Source: Hyphomicrobiales bacterium
GTDB lineage: Bacteria; Pseudomonadota; Alphaproteobacteria; Rhizobiales; Aestuariivirgaceae
Assembly: GCA_016710435.1 (NCBI GenBank)
Contig: JADJVV010000001.1
Span: 1,820,501-1,884,500 of the forward strand
Length of the DNA: 64,000 bases
Direction: 5' to 3'
The position numbers were made by a program, and so were the translations under genes. Below the pieces are notes generated by a model, which saw nothing but the letters and a program-made list of their open reading frames with translations, was not told the DNA's origin and ran no database searches. Every line of letters begins with the position of its first letter. Positions within the stretch are counted from its first letter, which is position 1. Shown one piece after another: positions 16,353 through 25,311 of this stretch.

Positions 16353-17378
16353 ATGAAAAACCACCGGCCCGTCATCGCCTTGCTTGCGGCGCCCACGAGT
16401 TCGGCCGCCGTACTGTTCGGCATCTATGATGTCCTCTTTTCCGCCGGCATGGTTTTTCCTGACATGGTGCTGGGCGAGCCCGGCGCGGAGAGTCTGGATG
16501 TCAGGATCGTCTCTGCCGATGGTCAAGCCTTCCGATGTCCCGGCAACATTGTTGTCGAGCCCCATGCAAGCATCACAACCATTAGCGCATGTGATGCCGT
16601 CATCGTCTGCGACATGTACAGTCCCATCCATGCCGTGGCCCGCAGCGAGTACGCAGCGTTTGTGCCCTGGTTGCAGCAATTGCACAGGCAAGGGGTGCTG
16701 ATCTGCTCCGTCTGTTCGGGCACGCTGATGCTGGCGGAGGCGGGATTGCTGGATGGAAAGGAAATCGCCTCGCACTGGGCCTATGCCGAACTTATTGCGC
16801 AGGAATTTCCGAAATGCACGTTCCGGCGCGACAGCATCCTGTGCCTGACGCACGAGGCCGATGGGATCGTCACGGCAGGTGGCGTGACATCGTGGCAGGA
16901 GTTGGTTCTCTACGTGATAACAAAGTTCTGCGGGCCGGATATCGCCCGGCAGACGGCGAAGGTCCATCTGCTCACGGGGCACGAAGCGGGACAACTGATT
17001 TTCGCCGCCATGAATCGGCGCAAGAACTCCTCCGACGCCGTGATTGCCGCATGTCAGGGTTGGATCGCGGATAACTACAGTGAACCAAATCCGGTGCAGC
17101 GCATGTCGGAAATGTCGGCGCTCAACGCGCGCACCTTCGCGCGTCGCTTCAAATCGGCAACCGGCCGCAGCCCCATGGATTACGTCCTGGAGTTGCGCAT
17201 CGAGGAGGCAAAGCAGATTCTCGAAACCTCGGGTTTTGCCGTTGATGATGTCTCCGCCCAGGTAGGCTATCTTGATCCGGCCGCCTTCCGCCGGGTGTTT
17301 CGCAAGATCGCGGGCGTCACACCGCAGGAGTATCGCCGCCGCTATTCCCGGATCGGGCGGACGGCAACCGCAACCTGA
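16353..17378 (+). CDS. GlxA-type AraC family transcriptional regulator
   Basis: A 341-residue regulator with an N-terminal DJ-1/PfpI (class I amidotransferase-like) domain, residues 8-185, and a C-terminal AraC DNA-binding domain, residues 225-330. The nucleophile-elbow position is seen in ICSVCSGTLMLAEAGLLDG, and the AraC signature in YLDPAAFRRVFRKIAGVTPQEYRRR. Such regulators often control nearby catabolic oxidoreductases, so the divergent FAD oxidase 102 bases away is the likely target. GGGGA before ATG 16353 supports the start. The inducer is unknown. Confidence 0.9.
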   Translation: MKNHRPVIALLAAPTSSAAVLFGIYDVLFSAGMVFPDMVLGEPGAESLDVRIVSADGQAFRCPGNIVVEPHASITTISACDAVIVCDMYSPIHAVARSEYAAFVPWLQQLHRQGVLICSVCSGTLMLAEAGLLDGKEIASHWAYAELIAQEFPKCTFRRDSILCLTHEADGIVTAGGVTSWQELVLYVITKFCGPDIARQTAKVHLLTGHEAGQLIFAAMNRRKNSSDAVIAACQGWIADNYSEPNPVQRMSEMSALNARTFARRFKSATGRSPMDYVLELRIEEAKQILETSGFAVDDVSAQVGYLDPAAFRRVFRKIAGVTPQEYRRRYSRIGRTATAT

Positions 17379-17421
17379 AAGGCAACCGCTTCGGGATTTG
17401 ATCGCCGTCGCGGAATGACCT

Positions 17422-17646
17422 ATGAGACCCCTCATGTGCCAGGCCATGCTCGACAAGGGCGAATTCGATCCTGAACTTTGCCCGCTGCTCAAAGGCCTCT
17501 CGCCGGAGCAGATTGCCGTGCGCATGAAGCAGTTGCCCATTTCCGCCTGCCGCCGCAACCTTGACGCCCATGCCGAGGGCAAGCTCTCCCTTGAGGAGAT
17601 CGAATGCCCGGCGGAGCGGCAGATCCACGAGTCCGAGCCCGCCTGA
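17422..17646 (+). CDS. Hypothetical protein, 74 aa, upstream of nor
   Basis: A small soluble acidic protein starting MRPLMCQAMLDKGEFDPELCP. Four Cys residues (6, 20, 43, 62) are present but not as a CxxC. Codon use has the strong third-position GC of the real genes around it. No family is recognised. It ends 22 bases before the palindrome that precedes norC, so it is not obviously in the nor transcript, although it reads towards it. Confidence 0.5.
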   Translation: MRPLMCQAMLDKGEFDPELCPLLKGLSPEQIAVRMKQLPISACRRNLDAHAEGKLSLEEIECPAERQIHESEPA

Positions 17647-17667
17647 AGCCTGCTTTGGACGGCCGCT

Positions 17668-17683
17668 CTTGACGATGGTCAAG
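17668..17683. promoter_or_regulatory. FNR/Dnr-type operator of the nor operon
   Basis: A perfect palindrome, C-TTGAC-GATG-GTCAA-G, centred 71 bases before the norC ATG. With activation from about -41.5 the transcript would start near 17717, giving a leader of about 30 bases. The half-site TTGAC fits NnrR/Dnr-type regulators, and such a gene lies at the end of the nor cluster. Confidence 0.85.
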
Positions 17684-17746
17684 ACCGCATCGCCGCCGCC
17701 GCCCTAACACGTCAGAACCGACATGTGGGGAGGAGGCAATGGTGCC

Positions 17747-18199
17747 ATGAGTGAAGGCCTGACAAAATCCCAAGCGCGCAACATCTTCTTCGGGGGCTCG
17801 CTTTTCTTCTTTGTGGTGTTCGCTGCCTTGACGGCGCACAGCCACTACTATGCAGTGAGCACATCCACGAATGCGCAAAACCTGACTGAATCCGTGGTGC
17901 GGGGCAAACGCGTGTGGGAACGCAATGCCTGCATCGACTGCCACACCATCCTGGGTGAAGGCGCCTACTTCGCGCCCGAACTCGGCAACGTCTTCGTGCG
18001 CTACGGCGGCAAGGACGATCCTGCGGGAGCAAAGGAAGCCATCAAGGCCTGGATATCGAGCCAGCCCACCGGCATTCCCGGCCGCCGCCAGATGCCGAAC
18101 TTCCATCTCACCGACGGGGAACTCAACGACATCGCCGATTTCCTTGAGTGGGTGAGCAAGATCAACACCCAGGGCTGGCCGCCCAAGGACAGCGGCTGA
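17747..18199 (+). CDS. norC: Nitric oxide reductase cytochrome c subunit
   Basis: The 150-residue heme c subunit of cNor, anchored in the inner membrane by one span (FFFGGSL-type segment, residues 14-32) with the heme domain in the periplasm. The heme site is CIDCH near residue 63, and the axial Met lies in RRQMPNF. It passes electrons from soluble cytochrome c to NorB. ATG 17747 is in frame with the family start; GGAGG lies ten bases upstream. First gene of norCBQDEF behind the palindrome at 17668. Confidence 0.96.
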   Translation: MSEGLTKSQARNIFFGGSLFFFVVFAALTAHSHYYAVSTSTNAQNLTESVVRGKRVWERNACIDCHTILGEGAYFAPELGNVFVRYGGKDDPAGAKEAIKAWISSQPTGIPGRRQMPNFHLTDGELNDIADFLEWVSKINTQGWPPKDSG

Positions 18200-18214
18200 G
18201 GAGGGGACACAATC

Positions 18215-19555
18215 ATGAAATACCAGTCACAGAAAGTCGCACTGGCCTATTTTGCCTGTGCCATGGCGCTCTTCGCCGCGCAGGTGCTCTTCGGGCTCCT
18301 CGTCGGATACATCTACGTCGCGCCCAATTTCCTCTCGGAACTTGTGCCGTTCAACGTCGCGCGCATGATCCACACCAACGCGCTGATCGTCTGGCTGCTG
18401 CTGGGCTTCTTCGGCGCATCCTACTATCTCATCCCGGAAGAAACCGAGCGTGAGCTGCATTCGCCCAAGCTGGCGTATATCCAGCTCATCCTGCTCATGG
18501 TGGGCGCCAGCGGCGCCGTGGTGGGCTATCTCTTCGGCATCCACGAGGGACGCGAATTCCTTGAACAGCCCCTGTGGGTGAAGCTCGGCATCATCGTCGC
18601 CGCGCTCATCTTCCTGTACAACGTCTCCATGACGGTGCTGCAGGGCCGCAAGACAGTCATCACCAACGTGCTGCTGCTCGGCCTCTGGGGCATTGCACTC
18701 TTCTTCCTGTTTGCACTCTACAATCCCGCCAACCTGACGGTGGACAAGATCTACTGGTGGTACGTCGTGCACATCTGGGTCGAAGGCGTGTGGGAACTGG
18801 TCATGGCCTCCGTCCTTGCCTTCATGATGCTCAAGCTCACGGGCGTTGACCGCGAGGTGGTGGAAAAGTGGCTCTATGTGATCGTGGCCCTCGCCCTGTT
18901 CACGGGCCTCCTGGGCACCGGCCACCACTACTACTGGATCGGCACGCCGGGCTACTGGCAGTGGATCGGCTCCGTCTTCTCGGCGCTGGAAATCCTGCCC
19001 TTCTTCGCCATGGTGATGTTCACCTTCATCATGGTGTGGAAAGGCCGCCGCGAGCATCCCAACAAGGCCGCACTCCTGTGGGCCCTGGGCTGCTCGGTGC
19101 TCGCCTTCTTCGGCGCCGGCGTGTGGGGCTTCATGCACACGCTTGCCCCCATGAACTACTACACCCACGGCACGCAGGTGACGGCGGCCCACGGACATCT
19201 CGCCTTCTTCGGCGCCTATGTCTCGATGAACCTCGCCATCATCACCTACGCCATGCCCTACCTGCTGGGCCGAAAGCCCTATAATCAGGTGCTGAACATG
19301 GCGAGTTTCTGGCTGATGTCATCCGGCATGGCCTTCATGACCTTCACCCTCACCTTTGCCGGCGTGGTGCAAACCCACCTGCAGCGTGTGCTGGGCCAAG
19401 GCTACATGGACGTGCAGGACCAGCTCGCGCTGTTCTACTGGATGCGCCTGGGCTCGGGCGTGGTGGTGGTGCTGGGCGCTCTGCTCTTCATCTACGCCAC
19501 CTTCGTGCCCCGCCGCGAAGTGATCACCAACGTCGTTTCGGCCCCGGCCGAATGA
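18215..19555 (+). CDS. norB: Nitric oxide reductase catalytic subunit
   Basis: A 446-residue, 12-span heme-copper family protein that reduces two NO to N2O at a heme b3/non-heme iron centre. The length without an N-terminal quinol-oxidase extension marks it as the cytochrome c-dependent form. Visible motifs include HTNALIVWLLLGFFGASYYL (low-spin heme His), HIWVEGVWELVMA with the catalytic-site His and Glu, the double His in GTGHHYYWIG, and TAAHGHLAFFG with a further His pair. GAGGAGGGG precedes the ATG. Confidence 0.97.
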   Translation: MKYQSQKVALAYFACAMALFAAQVLFGLLVGYIYVAPNFLSELVPFNVARMIHTNALIVWLLLGFFGASYYLIPEETERELHSPKLAYIQLILLMVGASGAVVGYLFGIHEGREFLEQPLWVKLGIIVAALIFLYNVSMTVLQGRKTVITNVLLLGLWGIALFFLFALYNPANLTVDKIYWWYVVHIWVEGVWELVMASVLAFMMLKLTGVDREVVEKWLYVIVALALFTGLLGTGHHYYWIGTPGYWQWIGSVFSALEILPFFAMVMFTFIMVWKGRREHPNKAALLWALGCSVLAFFGAGVWGFMHTLAPMNYYTHGTQVTAAHGHLAFFGAYVSMNLAIITYAMPYLLGRKPYNQVLNMASFWLMSSGMAFMTFTLTFAGVVQTHLQRVLGQGYMDVQDQLALFYWMRLGSGVVVVLGALLFIYATFVPRREVITNVVSAPAE

Positions 19556-19569
19556 CAGGAGCACACGCC

Positions 19570-20382
19570 ATGCCGCTTGCCATGAACACGGAAACCCGGG
19601 CCGCCCCACCGGCGCCCTACTACGCACCGACAGGTGACGAGTGCCGTGTTTTTGAAGCGGCATGGCGAAACCGCCTGCCGCTCCTGCTCAAGGGGCCGAC
19701 GGGCTGCGGCAAGACCCGCTTCGTCGCCCACATGGCGGCGCGGCTGGGCCTGCCGCTCTTTTCCATCGCCTGCCATGACGACCTGACCTCGGCGGACCTC
19801 ACCGGGCGCTACCTCCTGAAGGGCGGCGAAACGGTGTGGTGCGACGGGCCGCTCACCGCCGCGGTACGCGCTGGCGGCATCTGTTACCTGGACGAGGTGG
19901 TGGAAGCCCGCAAGGATGTGACCGTCGTGCTCCATCCCCTGACCGACGACCGCCGCACGCTCCTGCTGGATCGCACCGGCGAGACGCTTGTCGCACCGCC
20001 GTCCTTCATGGTGGTGGCGAGTTACAACCCCGGCTACCAGAACGTCCTCAAGTCCCTGAAGCCTTCCACGCGCCAGCGCTTCATCGGCATCGAATTCGGA
20101 TTTCCCCGCGAGGAGCGCGAAGCAGCCATCGTCTCCGCCGAAAGCGGAATCCCGATCGAGCGCGCCAAGCTGCTGGTTCAGGTGGCGACGCGGCTTCGCG
20201 CCCTGCGCGGCCGCGATGTCGAGGAGGCGGCCTCGACGCGCCTGTTGATCTACGCCGCCACGCTGATCGTGGGCGGCATGAGCCTTGAGCGTGCCGTCGA
20301 TGTCGCCATGCTCCAGCCCCTGACCGATGATCCCGCCGTGATGCAGGGTCTCAGGGATCTCGTCTCCGCCACGCTGGGCTGA
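19570..20382 (+). CDS. norQ: NorQ, MoxR-type AAA+ ATPase for Nor activation
   Basis: A 270-residue cytoplasmic AAA+ protein needed to insert the non-heme iron into NorB together with NorD. Walker A is LKGPTGCGKTRF near residue 45, Walker B ICYLDEVVEA near 105, sensor 1 VVASYNPGYQN near 150, followed by the arginine finger region STRQRF. The start at 19570 is chosen because AGGAG lies eight bases upstream; an in-frame ATG at 19552 overlapping the norB stop is an alternative. Confidence 0.95.
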   Translation: MPLAMNTETRAAPPAPYYAPTGDECRVFEAAWRNRLPLLLKGPTGCGKTRFVAHMAARLGLPLFSIACHDDLTSADLTGRYLLKGGETVWCDGPLTAAVRAGGICYLDEVVEARKDVTVVLHPLTDDRRTLLLDRTGETLVAPPSFMVVASYNPGYQNVLKSLKPSTRQRFIGIEFGFPREEREAAIVSAESGIPIERAKLLVQVATRLRALRGRDVEEAASTRLLIYAATLIVGGMSLERAVDVAMLQPLTDDPAVMQGLRDLVSATLG

Positions 20383-20387
20383 CGCCC

Positions 20388-22319
20388 ATGGCCGAGCTGC
20401 ACGCTCATCCCTGGGAACCCGAGGAAGCCATCGGCTCCCTGTGGCACCGCCTCGTGGGAGACCGCGAGGCGCAAGGTGTTTCCAGCCCCGCACAGGTGAC
20501 GCTGGAGGAGATGCGCCCACGCATGGGCATCATCCTGCGCGGCCTGGGCGGAGATGCGGGCGTGGTGTTTGCACCGCTTCACGCTGCCGCCGTGCGCCAC
20601 CGCCGCAGCTTCCTGCAGAAGATCGGCCATGCCGGCGAAAAGGTGAGCCAGCCCGGCTGGGATGGCGAAACGCTTGCGGTGCCGGAGGCCATGGCGTGGA
20701 GCGAGGTGAAACCGCTCAACGAGGCGGCCTATCTCTGGTTCGCCGCCTGGGCCGCAACGTGGCAAGCGCCGGAACCCGATGACGATCCGTTGCGCAGTGA
20801 TCTTCATGCCTTGCGTGCCGCCTGGACATGCCGCGCCGCAATTGCAACAGCCGCGCCCGGATTTGCAGCGGTGGCCGCTGCGCTTGATGCCGCAGCCCTT
20901 GCCATGCGGCCTGCAACGCAACTCCCGCCCGCCGAAACCGATGTGGAGAACACGCTCCGCCGCATGCTGGGAGATGCCATCGCGTCACCTGCTCTCCTCT
21001 GGAATTTCATCACGGCGGGCGAAGCGCTGCCCGGCGGACTGCGGGCGCCTGCGGGATACTGCACCCACGCGCCGGTGCAGCACTGGCCGCACTGGCAGGT
21101 GCGGGCTGCCGGTGGTCCTGCGGCCCGCGATACGGCTTCCTCGGGAAGCGCCACGCCGCGCGATGGCGAAAAGCGCAAGCGCGCCCGACGCCGCGAATCC
21201 GATCAGGCACGGCGGCGCGATCCGCTCATCCTGCACCGCTTTGAAACCATCAAGACCTGGGCCGAGATGTTCAACCTCGGCCGCAAGGTGGAGGATGACG
21301 ACGCCGAGACCGCCCGCAAGGCCGCCGACGACCACGACGAACTGGGACTGGCCGATACCGATGCCAAACCTGCGACCAGGCTGGCCTTCGACCTCGACCT
21401 CTCGCCGCAGGAAGTGGACCGCGCGCAACTGGGTGAGGGAAGCCTGCTGCCCGAATGGGACCACCGCCGCGGGCAATACCTTCCGGATCATGTCCGCATT
21501 CTCGCCGGTGTAGCCAAGGGAACGGAAGGAACAGAACGTCCCGCGCTGACGGCGGCGCAGACGCGCCTTGTCGCCCGCGTGCGCCGGCAGTTCGAAGCAC
21601 TGGTGCCGCGCCAGGCCCTGCAGGGCGGCGAGGACTCCGGCTGCGAACTGGATCTGGATGCAGCCCTCCGCATGGCCGCTGACCATCGCGCCGGTGTTGC
21701 CAACGAGGGACGCATCTTCAAGCTGCTCCGCCCCGTATCGCGCGACCTCGCGGTCCTCACCCTCGCCGATGTCTCGCGCTCCACCGAAGGCGTTGCCGAA
21801 GAACGGAGCATCATCGAGATCGCACGCGAGACATTGCTCGCCATGGCCCATGGCCTCGCGGCAACGGGTGACGCCCATGCCATCTCCACCTTCTCCTCGG
21901 TCCGCCGTGACCGCGTCTTCTATGACCGGGTGAAGCGTTTCGATGAAACCATGGGCCCCGATGTGCTTGACCGCATCCTTGCCCTGCGCCCCGGCCACTA
22001 CACGCGCCTCGGTGCGGCCGTTCGACAGGCCACGGTCGATCTTCGCAAGCAGGCGGCGCTGCGCCGCCTGCTGCTCGTCGTCACCGACGGCAAGCCCAAT
22101 GACATCGATCACTACGAAGGCCGCCATGGCATTGAAGACACGCGCCGCGCCGTGCTCGAAGCCCGCATGGCCGGACTTGCGGTGTTCGCCATCACCATCG
22201 ACCGCCGCGCCGAGGCCTATGTGCCGCATATCTTCGGCCGCAACGGCTTTCATATCGTCAGCCACCCCGCGCGGCTGGCGGAAGCCTTGCCCGGCATCTA
22301 CCGCCACCTGGTGAGCTGA
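20388..22319 (+). CDS. norD: NorD, von Willebrand A-domain Nor activation protein
   Basis: A 643-residue cytoplasmic partner of NorQ. The N-terminal two thirds are helical and poorly conserved, with a basic, Arg-rich linker near residues 260-285. The C-terminal VWA domain (about residues 450-640) has an intact metal-ion site: DVSRSTEG (DxSxS), then the conserved Thr/Asp positions ending in VVTDGKPND. It overlaps norE by one base (TGATG). Confidence 0.94.
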   Translation: MAELHAHPWEPEEAIGSLWHRLVGDREAQGVSSPAQVTLEEMRPRMGIILRGLGGDAGVVFAPLHAAAVRHRRSFLQKIGHAGEKVSQPGWDGETLAVPEAMAWSEVKPLNEAAYLWFAAWAATWQAPEPDDDPLRSDLHALRAAWTCRAAIATAAPGFAAVAAALDAAALAMRPATQLPPAETDVENTLRRMLGDAIASPALLWNFITAGEALPGGLRAPAGYCTHAPVQHWPHWQVRAAGGPAARDTASSGSATPRDGEKRKRARRRESDQARRRDPLILHRFETIKTWAEMFNLGRKVEDDDAETARKAADDHDELGLADTDAKPATRLAFDLDLSPQEVDRAQLGEGSLLPEWDHRRGQYLPDHVRILAGVAKGTEGTERPALTAAQTRLVARVRRQFEALVPRQALQGGEDSGCELDLDAALRMAADHRAGVANEGRIFKLLRPVSRDLAVLTLADVSRSTEGVAEERSIIEIARETLLAMAHGLAATGDAHAISTFSSVRRDRVFYDRVKRFDETMGPDVLDRILALRPGHYTRLGAAVRQATVDLRKQAALRRLLLVVTDGKPNDIDHYEGRHGIEDTRRAVLEARMAGLAVFAITIDRRAEAYVPHIFGRNGFHIVSHPARLAEALPGIYRHLVS

Positions 22320-22876
22320 TGACCCGGGCCACGGACGACCACCATGATGGCCTTCCCGGCCATGTCCTGATCTGGGTCCTGATCGCCTCGGAAATCCTCG
22401 TCTTCAGCGTGGCCCTTGTGGGCTTCCTCGTGATGCGCCTTCTTCACGCCGACGCTTTTCGTGCCGGCGCCCATCTTCTCCATGCGGGCGCAGGTACCAT
22501 GGGCATGATTGTGTTGTTGACCAGCGGCTATGCCGCCGCGCTGGCGCAGGACCTGTCGCGCAAGGGCAGTGTTGCCGGCGCGCGCCTTCGCCTGCTGGTG
22601 GCGGCAGCGCTGGGCCTCGTGTTCCTCGTCCTCAAGTTTGCGGAATACCGTGATCTCTGGCTTCAGGGTGTGGCGCTGGAGGGCAATCCCTTCTTCACCC
22701 TCTATGCGCTGATCACTGGTTTCCATGCGGCCCACGTGGTGTTCGGCGTGGCGCTGCTCACCCTCGTCGCCACGCGCCCAAAGCCGCAGCACGTGGAACC
22801 CTCCGTCGCCTTCTGGCACATGGTGGACCTGGTGTGGGTGCTGGTCTTCCCGGTGCTCTATCTGGTGCCGCGATGA
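22319..22876 (+). CDS. norE: NorE, cytochrome oxidase subunit III-like protein
   Basis: A 185-residue membrane protein of the COX3 family with five predicted spans. It starts with a short hydrophilic stretch, then PGHVLIWVLIASEILVFSVALVGF, and ends with the COX3 hallmark ITGFHAAHVVFGVALL followed by FWHMVDLVWVLVFPVLYLV. NorE is dispensable for catalysis in studied bacteria but improves Nor activity. It is translationally coupled to norD and norF by overlapping stop and start codons. Confidence 0.93.
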   Translation: MTRATDDHHDGLPGHVLIWVLIASEILVFSVALVGFLVMRLLHADAFRAGAHLLHAGAGTMGMIVLLTSGYAAALAQDLSRKGSVAGARLRLLVAAALGLVFLVLKFAEYRDLWLQGVALEGNPFFTLYALITGFHAAHVVFGVALLTLVATRPKPQHVEPSVAFWHMVDLVWVLVFPVLYLVPR

Positions 22877-23121
22877 CCCACCTGACGCGAAGCTGGCTGG
22901 TGATGGCGGCCTTGGCGTTTCTGGTGGCCGGCTTCCTCGTTTTCGCCCCGCCACTGCCGCGCCCCGGCTGGCTTGCCATGATCCTCGGTGCGGCCTTCAT
23001 CAAGTCACGCCTGATCCTGCTGGACTATCTTGAACTTCGTGCCGCTCAAAGCTGGCGGCAGGCGGCGGTTGCCAGTCTCACGGTCTTGCTGCTGCTGATG
23101 GCGGTGCTGTCGGTGCCGTGA
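22873..23121 (+). CDS. norF: NorF-like small membrane protein
   Basis: An 82-residue protein with three hydrophobic segments, starting MTHLTRSWLVMAALAFLVAGF, with FIKSRLILLDYLELR, the motif of the COX4/NorF family (K-x-R/xLDxxELR). It is the last gene of the nor operon and overlaps norE by four bases. Its role in Nor assembly is inferred from position and family. Confidence 0.88.
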   Translation: MTHLTRSWLVMAALAFLVAGFLVFAPPLPRPGWLAMILGAAFIKSRLILLDYLELRAAQSWRQAAVASLTVLLLLMAVLSVP

Positions 23122-23126
23122 CGGGA

Positions 23127-23849
23127 TCAGTCTTCGCCGCGTCCGCGCATGATTTCGGCGCGTTCGCGTTCGGCGAAATCCTGCAGCCGCTCGACATCCT
23201 CGATGATGGCCTGGCGCTGCACGATGGAGACGCCATAATCAGCCAGACGGTTGAACGCCCGCGACAGGCTTTCCGGCTTCATGCCGAGACGCGCTGCAAT
23301 GAGGGCCTTGTCGTAGGGCAGGTCGACCACGCAGCGGCCGTTAGCCGAGGGTGATAGCTCCAACAGAAATTCCGCGATGCGCTGGGCTCCGGTGTGGGCC
23401 TTCAGAGCCTCGATCTGGCGCACCAGCAGGTGCAGGTGCTGCGAGGTCGAGGCCAGCATGGCGAGGCCGATCTCGGGCGATTCCCGGATGCGCTCGAACA
23501 GGCGCCGCGCCGAGACGCGCAGCAGCCGCGAGTCCGTCACCGCCTCGCCGCTCACCGGGTAGACGCCCCCGGTGAAGGCCGCAGCCTCGGCGAAATTCTG
23601 CCCGCGCGTGAAGATGCCGATCACGGCTTCCGTGCCGCTGGTGGTGAGGCGGAAGAGTTTAATCCATCCCTCCAGCACCACGAAGAAGGCATCGGCATTG
23701 TCGCCTTGCGTGAACAGCGTCTGGCCACGGCTGAACTGGTGCACCGAGGAATCGCTGATGATGTTGCGCAGGGCCGCATCGGACAAGCCGCCGAGCAGCG
23801 CGGTTTCGCGCACAACCTTGAAATCAGTGGTAGATATGGGAAGTTGCAT
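23127..23849 (-). CDS. Crp/Fnr family regulator, Dnr/NnrR-like
   Basis: A 240-residue regulator with an N-terminal cyclic-nucleotide-binding-like sensor domain (residues 15-130), a long dimer helix, and a C-terminal helix-turn-helix. The sensor lacks the N-terminal Cys cluster of FNR, as in heme-dependent NO sensors. KLFRLTTSGTEAVIGIF and GQNFAEAAAF resemble Pseudomonas Dnr. The recognition helix GMKPESLSRAF has the E..SR that reads TTGAC/TTGAT half-sites. The start at 23849 (MQLPIS) is preferred to an unsupported longer frame. A palindrome 55 bases upstream suggests autoregulation. It is convergent with norF. Confidence 0.9.
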   Translation of the reverse strand: MQLPISTTDFKVVRETALLGGLSDAALRNIISDSSVHQFSRGQTLFTQGDNADAFFVVLEGWIKLFRLTTSGTEAVIGIFTRGQNFAEAAAFTGGVYPVSGEAVTDSRLLRVSARRLFERIRESPEIGLAMLASTSQHLHLLVRQIEALKAHTGAQRIAEFLLELSPSANGRCVVDLPYDKALIAARLGMKPESLSRAFNRLADYGVSIVQRQAIIEDVERLQDFAERERAEIMRGRGED

Positions 23850-23897
23850 CACCAGCTCCGGGCCATTCGCATAGACGGTTTGCGGCGTTCCGGCAAT

Positions 23898-23911
23898 TTG
23901 AGTTTGGTCAA
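23898..23911. promoter_or_regulatory. FNR/Dnr-type operator between the regulator and a SCO gene
   Basis: TTGAG-TTTG-GTCAA, nine of ten positions matching the palindrome before norC. Its centre is 55 bases from the Dnr-like gene start and 46 from the SCO gene start, so autoregulation of the regulator fits the usual spacing better. Confidence 0.65.
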
Positions 23912-23950
23912 TTTGAAGCTGTATCTGACCGTCTATTTTGCCCCCGCAAA

Positions 23951-24541
23951 ATGAAGACATCCATCACATCAGCACTGACCCGCCGGCATGTGACGGGATC
24001 GGCCCTCGCCGCCGCGGCAGCCGTTGGTGCATGGACATGGCAACGTGGCGCGAACCACGTGATTGGCGGTCCTTTCGCACTCACCGATGGCGACGGCAAC
24101 ACCGTCCGCGACACCGATTTCCGGGGCCGGATCCTGATCGTCTATTTTGGCTACGCCAGTTGTCCGGATGTCTGCCCCATGGCCCTCGCCAGGCTGGCGG
24201 GGGTGATTGACCGGCTTGGCCTGGCCCAGGACCGGGAGCCCGCTGTTCTCTTCATCTCGGTTGATCCGCAGCGCGATCAGGGTGCGCGTCTTGCCGAATA
24301 CGGCAAGGCCTTTCGGGCCAACGTCACCGCCGTCACGGGCACGCGCGCGCAACTCGATGCGGTGGCGGCCGCCTATGGCGCGCGCTATCAATTCGCCGGA
24401 GACACGAGCCGCGATGACTACGCCGTCGATCATACCTCCATCTTCTACGTCATGGGTCCGGACGGGACCTTCCGCACGCAATTTCCCCACACGGCGTCGC
24501 CTGATGCGATGTTGTCCAAACTCCAGGCAGCCATGAAGTGA
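23951..24541 (+). CDS. SCO1/SenC family copper chaperone or thiol reductase
   Basis: A 196-residue periplasmic thioredoxin-fold protein. Residues 1-30 look like an export signal or anchor with an Arg pair (TRRHVTGSALAAAAAVGAW). The copper site is complete: CPDVCP near residue 73 plus the late His in DYAVDHTS. SCO proteins deliver copper to CuA centres or reduce their cysteines; nearby NosZ has a CuA centre. It overlaps ubiE by four bases. Confidence 0.93.
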   Translation: MKTSITSALTRRHVTGSALAAAAAVGAWTWQRGANHVIGGPFALTDGDGNTVRDTDFRGRILIVYFGYASCPDVCPMALARLAGVIDRLGLAQDREPAVLFISVDPQRDQGARLAEYGKAFRANVTAVTGTRAQLDAVAAAYGARYQFAGDTSRDDYAVDHTSIFYVMGPDGTFRTQFPHTASPDAMLSKLQAAMK

Positions 24542-25311
24542 CCCACGATCCCTCCCTCGACAGGCTTGAGTCTCTTGCGCCGCTCCGCACCACCTTCGGC
24601 GCCACGCAAGTGGATGAGGCCGAACGCCGTGCCTTCGTCCGCAATCTTTTTGATCAGGTCGCTCCCCGCTACGACCTCATGAACGACCTGATGAGCTTTG
24701 GCCTGCACCGGCTGTGGAAGCGGGCCGCCGTTGCCGTCACCTCGGCCGCCCCCGGTGCCGCCACCGGCACGGTGATTGATCTCGCGGGCGGCACGGGCGA
24801 CCTCGCCTTGGCCCTGCGCAAACGCCTGCCGGAGGCCCGCATCATCCTCGCCGACGCCAGTCCCGGCATGGTGGCGGTGGCGCGCCGGCGCGCCGCCGGC
24901 CAGATCGATTGCCAAGTGGCGGAAGGCGAGGCGCTGCCGTTCGAAGACGCATCAGCCGAAGCCGTCATGCTGTCCTTTGGCTTGCGCAACATGACCGATC
25001 CGCCGAAGGCGCTCCGCGAAGTCCGCCGTGTTCTGAAGCCGGGCGGACGACTGGTGTTGCTGGAATTTTCCGAGCCCGATGGCTGGTTCGCGCCGTTCTA
25101 CAATCTCTTCTCCCGCTTCGTCATTCCGGCACTCGGCGCACTCGTCTCCGGCAATCGCAAGGCTTACCGCTATCTCATCGACTCGATCCGCCTCTTTCCC
25201 GATGCCGAGACCATGGCGGCGGAACTCCGAGCGGCAGGGTTTGCGGATGTAACGCTGCGCCGCTTCGTCTTTGGCGTCGCGGTCCTGCATGTCGCCAGGG
25301 TTCCGGCATGA
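24538..25311 (+). CDS. ubiE: Ubiquinone/menaquinone biosynthesis C-methyltransferase
   Basis: A 257-residue SAM-dependent methyltransferase of the UbiE/COQ5/MenG family, which methylates the ring of demethylmenaquinone or the C-2 position of the ubiquinone precursor. Family marks are FDQVAPRYDLMNDLMSFGLHRLWK, motif I VIDLAGGTGDLALAL, SFGLRNMTDPPKALREVRRVLKPGG, and YRYLIDSI. It uses a GTG start overlapping the SCO stop (GTGA) and is followed by menA with a four-base overlap. A second ubiE copy for ubiquinone may exist elsewhere; the pairing with menA suggests a role in menaquinone synthesis. Confidence 0.92.
   Translation: MTHDPSLDRLESLAPLRTTFGATQVDEAERRAFVRNLFDQVAPRYDLMNDLMSFGLHRLWKRAAVAVTSAAPGAATGTVIDLAGGTGDLALALRKRLPEARIILADASPGMVAVARRRAAGQIDCQVAEGEALPFEDASAEAVMLSFGLRNMTDPPKALREVRRVLKPGGRLVLLEFSEPDGWFAPFYNLFSRFVIPALGALVSGNRKAYRYLIDSIRLFPDAETMAAELRAAGFADVTLRRFVFGVAVLHVARVPA

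Noticed and set aside
14862..17582. A 906-codon minus-strand frame covering the FAD oxidase and continuing through the regulator gene
   Set aside because: Only the part to 16250 has oxidase motifs; the rest is antisense to the well-supported GlxA-type regulator.
23951..24541. SCO gene as the target of the palindrome at 23898
   Set aside because: The centre is only 46 bases from the ATG, leaving almost no leader; the regulator gene on the other side fits better.
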